A program made the position numbers and the translations under genes. A stretch of 64,000 bases of DNA from positions 23,622,001 through 23,686,000 of the forward strand of contig CM060734.1 in assembly GCA_030704615.1 (NCBI GenBank). The letters run 5' to 3'. Origin of the DNA: Takakia lepidozioides (Eukaryota; Streptophyta; Takakiopsida; Takakiales; Takakiaceae). This document shows, piece after piece, positions 10,271-21,772 of this stretch. The number at the start of each line of letters is the position of its first letter. Position 1 is the first letter of the stretch. The notes beneath the pieces were generated by a model. That model was not told the DNA's origin. It did not search any database and saw only the letters and a program-made list of their open reading frames with translations.

Positions 10271-12231
10271 ATGAGTGATGAAAGAGAAGCTAGACTCCAG
10301 AGATATTCAGCAAAAAGGGAAAGTTATCTGAAAGCTAATTATCCATATCTTTGGGAGAGAGGAATAGACATAGGGGAATCATCTGGACCTCTCATACCGT
10401 TAAGATCAAAGAGTACATCACCCATACCGGAAGAACTAGAGTTGGATGCTACTCCTTCTTATTCTTTGCAAGAAAGATTAAGGGAATTGGTACAGGAAGA
10501 AGATCAACCATGAGGTGAAAGATCTGAGGTACATCCCTGGATAAAAGATTTGACATAAATCTTTGATAAGAGTTGGCATGGAACACCAAAAGTAGGAACT
10601 CCAGTTTCTGAAACGGAAGACGAAGAAGGAGGAGAGGATGTGGCAGAGCCAACCGAGAGTTCAGACTCTCCAACACCATTGCAATTGAGTTACATGAGTG
10701 AAGAAGAAGAAACCCAAGGGCAGAACTTGGAAGATAAAAACAGAGAGAAGAAATTGGAAGATGAAGAGTATGAAGAAGTAGACCAAACAGTTGAGGTTGA
10801 GACTACAACCAGGACATCCCAACCTGTTGGACCTGGATCAAGTGGAGCACTTGGATCACAGGCAGGGTGTCGGCTCAGGGGGATCAAGCGGGCAGCCTGG
10901 ATCTGGCTCTGGGGGGACAGGGAGTATGGGAAGTAGTGCAACTGGAGCTGGGAATATTGTGAATATAGTGGGGCCAGTAGCAGGGAGTGCTCAGGGGCCA
11001 ACACTTGGTGGAAGTTCCACCACAACTACAACAGGTCCTCAAGGACCAGCACCAGCAGGGGGGCCAGCACCTGTCAGTGGGCAGGGGGTAGGGCCACAGA
11101 TGGCGTTACAACCAACACGGGCAAAACCACATTTTCCAATATATGCAGGAAAAGGGGATCCTGATGTACACATCAGCCAATTTGAGCACATGTGTATTGT
11201 GAACAATGAGACTGGCGATGATGCCAAAATGAGACTGTTTCCTTGTTCACTTATAAAGAAAGCAAGTGAATGGTATGCAAGATTCCCTGATAATCATTTC
11301 CTAACCTGGAATGGCTTAAGTATTCCAAAATAGGTTCAGGACAAGTAAAACTTAGGATGAAGTGTATGGAAGTTTACAACAGTTAAAACAAAAGAAGCAT
11401 GAAACTGTTGAAGAGTACATGGAAAAGATGGAATTGATGATGAAAAAGTTGGCTGCTGTACCAGCACCAGGATTACAAAAGACTTAGTTTGTGAGTGGAC
11501 TAAGACCGGAGTTGCAAAAGAAAGTGGATATGCTACCCCATAATACGGTGGAGGATGCATTTGAAACAGCTAACAAAATTGAGCAATTGGGAATGCTCAG
11601 GAGAGAGAAAAGGGATGATGAGACTTTGAGGATGAGTCAGATGAGGAAGAAGAGCGAGAGCTCAAGAGGAAGAGTAAGAGGAAGGAAAAGTTGAAGAGGG
11701 ATAACTATGAGAAAAGATTAGAAGAAATCTTGAAGAAGTATGCCACAGAGGCTGCAACACATTGGAGGAAGGGTGTTTGGTGTGCAAAATGCCAGAATGA
11801 AGGCCATACCACCACTGAATGCCACATGAAGGAGAAACACTAAACTATCTGTAAAATGGATAACCATTCTACTGAGAATTGTTATTACAATAGAAGGGCA
11901 GCTGCAAGAGAACCTAGGCAAGTAAGGGTGCATCAAGTGCAGCCCCAGCCAAGAAGAAACAGTGATCAGGACCACTATGGTAGGCCTGGTGGTTATAACA
12001 ATGGTATGGAAGGGAGAGGTAATCCAAGAGGGAATTATCAAGGAAATCCCAGAGGCAACTATCAGGGTAATCCAAGGGGGAATTACTAGCCAGGGAATCA
12101 GGATTATAGAAATAATCCCAGAGCAGACCAAGGACGAGGACCCAATGGTGAAGAACTGTGTTACTATTGTAATCAGGCAGGACATCGCAAGGCAGCCTGT
12201 TCATTCTGGATTAGACACTAGAATGAGATGA
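10271..12231 (+). pseudogene. gag of Ty3 element 1, broken
   Basis: Gag starts MSDEREARLQRYSAKRE, a charged helix like the Gag start of element 2. A low-complexity Gly/Ser/Thr linker follows, then the retrotransposon capsid region (PDVHISQFEHMC ... EWYARFPDNHFLTW) and two CCHC zinc knuckles, CAKCQNEGHTTTEC and CYYCNQAGHRKAAC-type. Compared with element 3 it has a small deletion near 11325, stops at about 11354, 11485 and 11841, and CAG-to-TAG stops at 12087 and 12219. The capsid would form the cytoplasmic particle; this copy cannot make it. Confidence 0.75.
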
Positions 12232-13700
12232 GAGCTCCTGTGAATGAGGGCCCAATGGTGGGAGCTCACATAGTTAGGCCATGTGTTATACCAGAAGTAA
12301 GTACAATGATAGTAACCAGAAGCAAAGCTAAATTAATACCTCCAGTAGATGAGGAAGATGATGATATTGAAGATGGCAGTGATGTGCCTAAGGATGATGA
12401 GGCTTGGAGAGATGAGAAGGAACTGCACAAGGAAGTGGCAGATACCATAAGGGAAATACAGAAGAATACTGATATCCCTATGGCAGATTCCTCTGATTCT
12501 GGAAGAGAAGATGAAGAGAGTGAGGATGAAGGAAAGAAAGAAGTTGCAGAAGTGCAGAGTAATGAAGGGACTTTGGCTGAAGTAATATGCCAGTCCAAGG
12601 CAAAGATTACCATTGGACAGTTATTGGATGTGGCACCTCATTGTAGGCACAGGCTGTATCAAGCAATCAATCAGGTTGCCCATGAGACAGAGAACACAGG
12701 CATGAATAGCAAGGTGACCAGTTATAATGTGAAGCCGGAAGGGCGAGAAACAGTCATGGACTTTAATGATTCTATGCCAGTAATCCAATTGAGAATTGGA
12801 AGCACAGATCTGACTAATGTACTGATAGATGGAGGCTCTGGAGTGAATATCATAACAGACCAATTAAGGCAGACTTGGTCTAAGTAACATGAAACCAGCC
12901 CCATTCACAGTAACAATGGCAGATCAAAGAAGTGTTCAGCCATTAGGTTTGATAAGATGAGTTAAGATATAGATTCAAAAGATGATCTTTAAGATCACAG
13001 TGACTGTGTTGAAAATGGATAATGTCATGGAAGCTTACTCCTTATTGATGGGTCGACCATGGCTGAAACAGGCCAGAGTATTCCATGACTGGAATTCCCA
13101 GTTACTAACTGTGCATGATGGGAAACACAAGATACAAATCACCACAAAGAAATCTAGTAGACTACCTGCTACGAGAAGACCTCGGGGAGTCAGAGAGTAT
13201 GACTGGAGGAGAGGACTTGATGAGGAGCAGGAAGCTACCCTATTCACTGCACACCCAGAGTGGGAGCAGGTTGCAGAAATGCAACTAGAGGGCCTAAGTT
13301 GTTTAAAAGGTATCTGATGTGGTGTAGTGACAGCAACACCAATTAAGGGTGAAACAAGCAGTTACCCACCACATTTCTATGAAGAAAAAGAGGGAGAAAT
13401 GGAAATACTAGAAGAACCAGCCACTGTGAGTTTACAGGATGAAGTAGTGACTGGTTGGACAATCACAGCTGATGAGCAGGTGAGAGAAGTGAATGTGGGA
13501 ACTGAGGAGGAACCGAGAATGGTGAAAGTAGGGGCTGACTTGGAGCCAGAATTCTTTGAGGAAGTTAAGAGTCAGTTCATCAAATACAGAGATGTTTTGC
13601 TTGGAGCTATGAGGATCTGAAAGGGATACCACCTGAGATCTGTCAGCATAAGATTGAACTGGAACCAAGGTCAGTACCAATCAAGTAGGCGAGGTACAGA
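12228..13700 (+). pseudogene. Linker and aspartic protease region of element 1, broken
   Basis: The frame 12228-12887 contains an acidic linker and then the retropepsin core VLIDGGSGVN (active-site Asp in DGG, as in other plant gypsy proteases) at about 12820-12850. Frameshifts follow near 12884. The region continues as 12982-13317 (LLMGRPWLKQA motif) and 13327-13620, with a further stop at 13687 where elements 2 and 3 have a Gln codon or intact frame. It joins the RT frame at 13701. Confidence 0.7.
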
Positions 13701-16286
13701 ATGAATCCCAACTATGCACAGAAGGTTGGGGAAGAGATCAAGAAGTTGGCTGAGGCTAAGTTTATATACCCGATAGAGTATACAACTTGGTTGTCACCCA
13801 TTGTGATAGTTCCCAAGAAGAATGGTAAACTGAGAGTTTGTGTGAACTATAAGAAGTTGAATGCTTGTACAAAGAAAGATCATTTTCCTTTGCCATTCAC
13901 AGAAGCGGTATTGGACACTGTGGCAGGCCATGAGATGTACTCATTCATGGATGGCGTCAGTGGTTATAATCAAGTGCAAATGGCAGAAGAAGACCAGGGA
14001 AAGACAGCTTTCATCATAGACTGGGGTGCTTATGCATACAAAGTCATGCCTTTTGGACTTTGTAATGCATCCACAACCTTTCAGAGAGTGATAAGTGAAT
14101 CTTTCCATGAGTATCTGGATGATTTCATGCAGGTGTTCTTAGATGATTTCAGTGTGTACAGCTCTAAGAGTGAGCACTTGCATAAATTGGAGTTATGTTT
14201 GGCCAGATGCAGGATGAGAGGTCTGGGCCCGAATCCAGAGAAGTGTACTTTCTGTGTGAATTCACGGGTACTTTTGGGACGCATTGTGTGTAAGAGGGGA
14301 CTTCTTGTGGATCCCAAAAAGACAGAGGCCACTAAAGCCTCTCCACCACCAGTAAATGTTAAGAGTCTAAGGAGATTCCTTGGACAAACCAGTTATTACA
14401 GAAGATTTGTCAGACGGTATGCACAGATAGCAGCACCATTGAGCAAGCTTTTGAAGAAAGATGCAGTGTTTGCATGGACAGCTGAATGTCAACAGGCTTT
14501 TGAGGAACTTACATTGTCAGTAACAACTACACCTGTGCTGATTAACCCCCACTGGCATGTAGTGTTTCATGTTCACTGTGACGCCTCAGGAGAAGCATTG
14601 AGAGCAGTATTAGCCCAAAATGTTACAGGAAACATAGATTCACTTGTGTATTATGCTAGCAGGTTGATGAACAGTGCTGAGAGGAACTATAGCACAACTG
14701 AAAAAGAAGCATTGGCAATGAATTATGTAGTCAAGAAATTCAGGCATTACCTATTGGGAAGAAAGTTTATGTTTTATGTGGATCATCAGGCTCTGATTTA
14801 TCTAGTGAACAAGCCTTTGATAAGTGGAAGGATAGCAAGGTGGTTAATAATCTTGCACGAGTTTGAGTTCGAAGTTGTTTACAAGCCTGGCCGTTTGCAT
14901 CTTGTGGCAGATCACTTGTCACGCCTATCAACAGGAGAGCCCGCCACAGGAGTAGACGACCAACTGCCTGATGCGAGTTTATTAGCAGTGGAGGTGCAGG
15001 GAAGTGCAGATGATTGGTTAGATTGGCAGTGGCCAATCAGATACTACCTTACTCATGGTCAGTGCCCACCTAGTTATGGGAAGGAGCAGAGGAAGAGAAT
15101 AGCTATCAAGGCTTTACCTTACACTATGATAGGGGGCAGAATGTATAAGCTAGGACCTGATGGAGTACTTAAACGATGCTTGTACCACCATGAAGTAAAT
15201 AAAGTTTTGGAGGAAGTTCATAAAGGAGTGGCTGGAGGTCATTTTGGAGGAGAGACTACCAGTAGAAAGATACTACTTGCAGGTTACTGGTGGCCTACTT
15301 TGTTCAAGGATGTACACAAGTATTGTACGAGTTGCGATGAGTGTCAGAGGCTAGGACCATTGCAGAGATCTGGGAAGATGGCTTTGCATTCTACGATGCC
15401 TACTGAACCATTTCAGAAATGGGGACTAGATTTTGTTGGACCAATTAACCCACCAGCCAGAAATACACATAACAAGTTTATAATCACAGCCACTGATTAT
15501 ACTACAAAGTGGGTGGAAGCTAAAGCTCTGATGGACAACACAGCTAAGTCCACAGCAAGGTTCCTGTATGAGAACATACTTACAAGATTTGGCTGTCCCC
15601 TGGAATTTATCAGTGACCAGGGAAGTCACTTCATTAATGAGACCATAGAACTATTGACTAAAGAGTTCATGATTGTGCATATGAAGAGTACAACCTATTA
15701 CCCACAGGGTAATGGGCAGGCAGAAGCCACCAACAAAATACTATGTACTATATTGGCTAAGATAGTCAATGCGAACAGAACAGATTGGGATACAAAGCTG
15801 CTGACAGCTTTGTGGTCATACAGGACTTCATTTAAAGTCATCACTAAGTATACACCATTCCAATTGGTTTATGGTATGGAAGCTTTACTTCCAGTGGAAT
15901 TCTTGTTACCTACCATGAGAACTGAATGGGGAAGGAGAATGGAATTGGAATATTCAATTAAGGTTAGGAAACGTGAATTATACCATGTGGAAGAAGTACG
16001 TGCTGATGCAGCGGATAACATGATCAGAATTCAGATGAAGATGAAGGATCAGTTCGATGAAGGTAAATTAAAGACTTTTAAGACGGGAGATTTGGTACTG
16101 TGGTTGCAGAAGAAGGGGAAGATTAAAGCTTCTAAGCTTAAATCACCATGGAAAGGACCTTATGTCATACAAAAGATGTATGATAATAACACCGCCATGT
16201 TACAAACCATTAACAAAGAAATGCTGGGAAGAGTCAATGCCAATAAGTTGAAGGGATACAGTGGTATCCATGACAAACCATTGTAG
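13701..16286 (+). CDS. Pol: reverse transcriptase, RNase H, integrase (element 1)
   Basis: Intact 861-codon frame. RT occupies residues 1-200 with D84 (SFMDG) and the FLDD box at 146-149. RNase H spans about 285-410, with D294 in CDAS, a TTEKEAL segment and D361 in YVDHQAL. Integrase has the HHCC finger H507, H514, C542, C545 and the catalytic triad D577, D639, E675; the D,D(35)E spacing is exact. The C-terminal domain ends with KGPYVIQKMYDN and has no chromodomain. The frame stops at TAG 16284-16286, where element 3 has CAG and continues, so the natural protein was longer. It is not fused to protease here only because of the upstream breaks. Confidence 0.92.
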   Translation: MNPNYAQKVGEEIKKLAEAKFIYPIEYTTWLSPIVIVPKKNGKLRVCVNYKKLNACTKKDHFPLPFTEAVLDTVAGHEMYSFMDGVSGYNQVQMAEEDQGKTAFIIDWGAYAYKVMPFGLCNASTTFQRVISESFHEYLDDFMQVFLDDFSVYSSKSEHLHKLELCLARCRMRGLGPNPEKCTFCVNSRVLLGRIVCKRGLLVDPKKTEATKASPPPVNVKSLRRFLGQTSYYRRFVRRYAQIAAPLSKLLKKDAVFAWTAECQQAFEELTLSVTTTPVLINPHWHVVFHVHCDASGEALRAVLAQNVTGNIDSLVYYASRLMNSAERNYSTTEKEALAMNYVVKKFRHYLLGRKFMFYVDHQALIYLVNKPLISGRIARWLIILHEFEFEVVYKPGRLHLVADHLSRLSTGEPATGVDDQLPDASLLAVEVQGSADDWLDWQWPIRYYLTHGQCPPSYGKEQRKRIAIKALPYTMIGGRMYKLGPDGVLKRCLYHHEVNKVLEEVHKGVAGGHFGGETTSRKILLAGYWWPTLFKDVHKYCTSCDECQRLGPLQRSGKMALHSTMPTEPFQKWGLDFVGPINPPARNTHNKFIITATDYTTKWVEAKALMDNTAKSTARFLYENILTRFGCPLEFISDQGSHFINETIELLTKEFMIVHMKSTTYYPQGNGQAEATNKILCTILAKIVNANRTDWDTKLLTALWSYRTSFKVITKYTPFQLVYGMEALLPVEFLLPTMRTEWGRRMELEYSIKVRKRELYHVEEVRADAADNMIRIQMKMKDQFDEGKLKTFKTGDLVLWLQKKGKIKASKLKSPWKGPYVIQKMYDNNTAMLQTINKEMLGRVNANKLKGYSGIHDKPL

Positions 16287-16931
16287 CACGATTTGCATGT
16301 TGAAACACAAAAACAGTCACGGGCTGCGCCAGTAATACCAACGGAGTATGGAGCAATTGTCATTAAGCCGAGCGTGTATGGCCAAGGCGGGAAGTACAGG
16401 TGTTTGCATAGCTATCACAGCCCATCACAGAGTGACACAGTTTATCACAGCCCACCACGGTGCCACACAACCTATCACAGCCCACCACAGTGTCACACAG
16501 CCCATCACAATTCACCACAATCTGACACAGCCTGTCACAGCCCAACACAGCCCACGCGGGTTGCACAGTCCATAGGATCAGTGACAGGTGGTCGCGGGTT
16601 AACGTCAGAGAAGTGGCCGCCAAGTGAAAGAACAGCTTGGAAGTCAAACACAAAGAATGTGCTACGCGGACAGAGGAAGAAGGAAGCATGTTTAAAAACG
16701 AACACGTGGCCACTAGAGCGAAGCACACCGCGGTGCATATATTGCAAAAGTGGGTGTCATCATGTAAGAGGACAAACTGGGCCGTCAAAGTACCTATCCA
16801 GTACATCAACCAAAACTATTTGTGGACCCATTAATGCATTCAGGACAAAGGTAACGGAACTCTTTACGAGTACAGAAAAGGGGGCCACATGGGCTATCCT
16901 AATGGACATTCCAGGGGGGGATGTCCACTGA
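16287..16931 (+). pseudogene. C-terminal extension of Pol, element 1, decayed
   Basis: Same frame as the integrase, beyond a TAG stop. It begins HDLHVETQKQ, passes through a His/Ser/Pro-rich section encoded by CACAG repeats, and holds CIYCKSGCHH followed by a conserved KTICGPINAF block. In element 3 the region goes on to an intact CCHC knuckle; here the corresponding sequence is frame-shifted and two knuckle Cys codons are lost. An extra zinc-binding tail after integrase is unusual for this group. Confidence 0.5.
16405..16560 (+). repeat. CACAG-type tandem repeats in Pol extension
   Basis: Degenerate 10-20 bp units of the pattern TATCACAGCCCACCACAGTG repeat across this section. The same style of repeat is found in the LTRs of elements 1 and 3 and at 49945-50060. 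Confidence 0.8.
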
Positions 16932-17038
16932 ATGGAGTAAAATTAAGGAGTTACCCAAGGAGGCAACAGCCAATCACGAACGAGAATTTCATGCCGGTGG
17001 TTTCCTCCAAGAAACAAGAACAAGAAATTAGGGGAGTT

Positions 17039-20000
17039 ATGAGCACAAGAGTCGGGGTGGCTCCGAATAGCCAGTGTCTCGACGGGAGGGGCAATCAAAG
17101 CTATAGCTTTGTAGCTATGGCGGATATTACAGATTACACGCTCGCTTTACTTCTCACGCAGTGGTGCAAGGACGGACGGGTTGAGAGTACATTCTCTCTC
17201 ACTCGATACTTGCAAGCCCCACAGGCCTTCTTGTTGAGGGGAATGGAGGATATCAAGGTGAAGAGCACCACGATCCTGCAGAAGCAAACAATTGCTACAC
17301 CACAGGCAGTGCAGCTGCTGAGGGAGTTGCGATTGGAAGGGCTGCTACGTAAGGATTGGTCCTTGCATCATCGGAAGTATATGATACAATTCATTCAGAA
17401 CTTTGACCCTAAGACAGGAGTTACCCAAGTGAGGGGAGTAGATATAGAGATTACTCCCCAATACTTGCAGCAATTGTTTGAATTGCCATCAGGCCATGTG
17501 AATGTGGATGAGCACAGGGCAAGATTGCAGATAGGCAATTTGTTCCAAGAAGGGAGTTTCTTTAAGACTCAGGGATACACTTGCACCAAGGCCGAGTACC
17601 CAGGGTTAAGAGAAGTTGGTCAGGTTTTGAACGTTCTGTTTGCCATGAAACAGAACCAACAATACCTTAGCAGATCATTCACGGAGGAGCTACTAAAAGC
17701 CTTGAGGGGGGAAGATGTGGCTTGGGCGGACTTAATGTACAATGGGTTGGTGGAAGAGATGAAGCGGTTACACGACACTATTGCTAAGTCTCCAATCATT
17801 GTGTCTGGCCTAGTGATTGCGCAAATTATTCTTGATTCTTATATACTTGATGCGCGAGAACGTAAGGAGATGAGAGTGTTTGAGGCAGCAACCACTGCAA
17901 TGGAGGAGCAGGGCTCTTCACATGGTGAAGGTGGACTGAAGGGGCAACACCAGTCTAAGAGACAGAAGCGGAATATGACTGTAGTGGCAGATCCACTAGC
18001 TTCAAGAAAACTGCAAGATGATGTTTCCATAGCTCTTGTGCAGGATGGGGCACAGCAACACAGATGGCTGTTATTACTGGAAGCACGACCTTTGGAGAGG
18101 GAAGAAGAAGTCACTTCGGTACCACAGCCATCACAGCCAGTTGACTCGGTTGTCTCAGAGGTTCCTCAGTTAGAACATGTTGTTGCACCAGAGCCTATTG
18201 CTCTGGAAGGAGAAGGGTTGGACATTCCCACTACAGAGCAGGTCGTGGCAGAAATTGAGAAGGGTGAACCTTCTCTATGAAAACTCTGGCTTGGTCAGGG
18301 AATCAATGGTACCAGAGGTGCAGAGTCTGTCCAGGGAAATCCCTGCTGAGCATGTAATACCCAAACCTGTGACGGAGGTGCCAGGGGTAGAATGTAAGGA
18401 CACTGCAGCACCGGTGGAGAATGAGGTTCTTCAGGAAGAAGATCTTGTGGGAACATGGCCTGAATGGTTGGTGAGACATCACACTGTGGAGGATCAGGGA
18501 GAACAGCAGCAAGTTCACCATGAAGACCCACAGCAGGCCATGCTTATGAGTTCCATAAGTAGGACACTCAATTTGTTGGGCACTTATGTGAAATCCCATG
18601 TTCCATTTACACAATTAGCAGCTTTGAGGGAGGAACTCAAGCAGGAGTTTGAGGCAAGAATTGCCACCGAGTGTGCAAACAAGGTGGATGTGGAGGCCAG
18701 CCTCAAGTTGCATAAAGAATTGGAGGACACAAAGGCTGCCTTGCAGTTGGCTAAGGGGAATTTGATTGAAGTAGGTCTCGAGCAGGAGAAGTTGCATAAA
18801 GCACATAAGCAATAGCTATACCAATTGCAGGTGAAGCATGAAGGCAAGTTGCAGGAAGTGAATGTGCTACATACAGAGTTGGATGCAGTTCATCAGAGAA
18901 TGACCATCCAATGTGCCACACTAACAACTGCTCTGGACCAAACTGCATTAGAAGTTAACAGACAAGCAGAGAGGTGTATGATGGCAGAGGCTGAGACAGT
19001 CGAGCAAGGGAAACTCATTGCTGATTTGCAGGCTACTATCAGTCGCAATGAGGATACTTTCAAACAGTACAGTCAGGTTGACGCTGAGAAGGAAAGGTAC
19101 ATTGTAACGTTGCAGCAAACACTCACGACCCACAAGAATGAACTCTCTGTGGCTAACAAGGCTCGGAAGGAAGCCAATAATCTGGCTGCTGCCTATGCGG
19201 CCCTAGTTGAACCTCATGCAAAGCGCATGGAGGCTTTACAGCAGCAGGTAGATGTGTACAGACTCAAGGAGGAGCAGATTGTCATGGGTGCCACACATGA
19301 CTTGTGGATAATCACCTTATGCAAGTGTGGTTAGCACAAGGGCCGGTAGAAGGCAAAGCACCAAGGAAGCTCACCCAGGGAGAGATGAATGATCTCAGAT
19401 TGCAGGTGCAGAACATTGCCACAACTACTATAGACAATGTCTATAGTAGGATAGCGGAGTTACAAGATGATGTGGAAGGCCTGTAGACTCAAGTGGATGA
19501 CCTGAGTTCAAATATTGACAAGAGAGTCTTTGTTCCTGAGGAGCAGCTGGTGGCTACTTATTTGCATGCCAGGACTCTGATTTTTCAGTCTTCTTCGCAG
19601 GAGGTGCAGGAGTTGCCAGTGGTAGAAGGGCCAGTGGTGGCAATGTCACAACTTCCACAGCAGGTGGCTATGCAGGTGACTGACCCTGTTGATACTATGG
19701 CAAAGTCACAGCCTGAGGTTTGGAGGGATGCTACTTTTCACCCACCTAGGACTCCTGCTGCACTGGAGTACAATCGGGCAATGATTATGCCCTTCAACCA
19801 AATTCCCATTGTAATGGATTTGGCTTGGAAGGAATTTAGTCCTCCGCAGTCATTGGCACATTATTACCAGATCATGCGCATTTGGTTGCCAGTGGCAACT
19901 CGGACTAAGGTTCTTCCGAACAATCGACCCATTAAGATCATCACTTTGCAAGGTACTGGTCTGAGGCAAGCACCATGCTGAAGGAATTAATTGTCTTCCA

Positions 20001-20604
20001 GGTTGTACATGGGTACATCTATACCAAGACCAAGGAGGTATCTAGTATTGTCATGGGCTGTGGATTATACTATGCTACTTGTTTCATGGCACGTTATCAC
20101 ATTGAGCAGCAGAAGATGCAATCACGATTTTTGAGTTATTCCAGTGGGGATCATTGGGTCTTACCTTCAGTGCCACCTCATACGTATCTGTATGATGCGA
20201 AAGTCATGATGCAGAAGGATTCCCAACTTCGTTCATGGTTTAATTTGGCTTGGAACAACTTGGCAACAGAGAAATTGGGCCCTGATGATATTTTCTATAA
20301 GGGATTTGAAGCCTGGAAATACTTATACTGTTCCAAAGTCATTGGCACACCTCTCACTTATACGGCTAAGGAGTTCAGGGAGTTCACTCATTTTGCTTGC
20401 AAGCGTTTACAACAGGTACTACAGTTTAAGCTTCCCGACATGGTGGGCCAACACTGTATGCCACGCAGGATTCCTGAGGAGCAACTTAAAGTTCGGCCAC
20501 TGAAACACCTCAGGGGGGGAGATGATTCTGATACTACTGGTTCAGTGGAGGGTGATTTTGACATGGCGGAGGAGTATGAATTAGCGATGGCGGACAAAAG
20601 ATGA
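17039..20604 (+). pseudogene. ORF3, long coiled-coil protein downstream of pol (element 1)
   Basis: The conserved start is ATG 17039 (MSTRVGVAP) or 17117 (MADITDYTLAL). The first frame, to 18280, has a globular N-terminal part (YLQAPQAF, VRGVDIEITPQYLQQLFELPSG). A one-base insertion at about 18270 shifts it into 18177-18815, then TAG 18813 and TAG 19484 (both CAG in element 3) interrupt a long heptad-rich coiled coil (about 18600-19480), followed by 19493-19981 and 19975-20604 with a C-terminal domain (DHWVLPSVPPH) and an acidic tail. The undamaged protein would be about 1,150 residues. Position and size recall the env-like or accessory ORFs of Athila/Tat/Ogre elements, but I see no signal peptide or transmembrane segment. 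Function unknown. Confidence 0.65.
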
Positions 20605-20811
20605 CAAGGATCTCCTATACCACAGCATCTACCTTTTTTTGAAGCTAACATAGGGTTGGCTGTTCCAGCTAGTCGTCACTCATCTCCATCAGCCAATGTC
20701 AGGGCTTGAGCTCGCACACGGAGTCATTCACGAGACTCTCGCCGTCAGAAGGGTGCTCGCTCACAAAGGTTTGCTGATCCTAAACAGTAAAGCGTGAGGA
20801 CACGGCTTTTT

Positions 20812-20825
20812 GAGAGGGGGAGGGG
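20812..20825 (+). promoter_or_regulatory. Polypurine tract, element 1
   Basis: GAGAGGGGGAGGGG lies immediately before the 3' LTR. It is the expected plus-strand primer, and the identical tract precedes the 3' LTR of element 3. Confidence 0.85.
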
Positions 20826-20828
20826 TAA

Positions 20829-21772
20829 TGTTAGAGGGCTGTTTGGGACTTAGACGCTTTTACGGGTTCTGTGGGGTACCCTTAATTTTTGCGTAGACTT
20901 ACCGATGGTGGACTAAGACCAACATAAGCCTTAGGGGTGACAGGCGCAGGCTTTAGGGGGGGTAGACAGCCCGTCATAGCCTCACACAGTCAGTCACAGC
21001 CCGTCACAATCTATCACAGCCAACACAGTCTGACACATCCCGACGCAGCTTTACAGCCAGTCACAGCCCGACACAGTTTTACACAGCCAGTCACAGCTCG
21101 GCACAGTCACAGCTCGACACAGCTCGACACAGATTGGCACAGCCCGTCACAGCGTACATAGGGAACGGTTATCATTGACAGGGAACGACTGTGTGGGAAC
21201 GACATCTGCAGAGGGAACGTGTTACTTCAGGGGTGACAGTTAGTTAGTTAGGTGGTTAGAACAGCTTGCGGGTAGATTAGGCAGGGCGGCAACAGGACTT
21301 CTTGGGGGGAGCGCGACTTGGTCTGGGGAAGATGAGACAAAACGGGGAGCGGAAATAGTGAAGGGGAGAAGAGGACTTGATTGAGGCTTAATTCATGCAA
21401 GCTATAGATCATACAGTAGGGTAGATTAGGGACACCATGGCATTGGCCTGATACCTGATTAATCTTAATCTGATACTTATTCAATACAATCACATTGTGT
21501 AGAGAGACATGAGAGAAGCTGTGGAATGAATGATTGATTGATTGGAACTTGATAGGTACTGAAGCAATCTGATGCTTCAGTATACACAGTAAGGTAATTG
21601 GCTAATATGAAGGCAAGAAGAAATACAAATAGGAAGCACAACCATGATTCACTAGCTGTAGGTCATGACTGATTGTTCTGAGCGGGCTGAGTGTTTAGAG
21701 ATATCCAACTCTTCTATCTTGGAGTTTCCGCCTCGGATAGCGAAGGGATGGGTGGGTAAAAGCCGCTCGACA
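20829..21772 (+). repeat. 3' LTR of Ty3 element 1
   Basis: The 944-bp LTR starts TGTTAGAGG and ends CTCGACA, with TG...CA ends. It holds a CACAG-repeat block at about 20975-21160. The last 460 bp match the truncated 5' LTR at 9207-9662 closely, with small differences such as GGTGGG for GGTGAG near the end. Confidence 0.88.
20975..21160 (+). repeat. CACAG-type tandem repeats in LTR U3
   Basis: Irregular units of GTCACAGCCCGACACAG type are repeated about 15 times. Element 3 has a longer version at 54525-54785, which explains its longer LTR. Confidence 0.8.

Larger units (their letters stand above)
9207..21772 (+). mobile_element. Ty3/gypsy LTR retrotransposon 1 (full-length except 5' LTR start)
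   Basis: The order is truncated 5' LTR, primer-binding site, ORF0, gag, protease, RT, RNase H, integrase with a C-terminal extension, long ORF3, polypurine tract and 3' LTR. The RT-RNase H-integrase order defines Ty3/gypsy. The lack of a chromodomain, the TGGCGACC-type primer site and the extra ORF downstream of integrase fit the non-chromoviral plant lineages (Tat/Ogre/Athila group). Gag, protease and ORF3 carry stops and frameshifts. It is closely related to element 3 at 45749-55418. Confidence 0.9.

Noticed and set aside
139-19486. A variant genetic code with TAG as Gln (as in some ulvophyte algae)
   Set aside because: TGA and TAA stops and frameshifts also interrupt the same genes, the TAG sites are CAG in sister copies, and several intact frames end normally. 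Decay by C-to-T change explains the data better.
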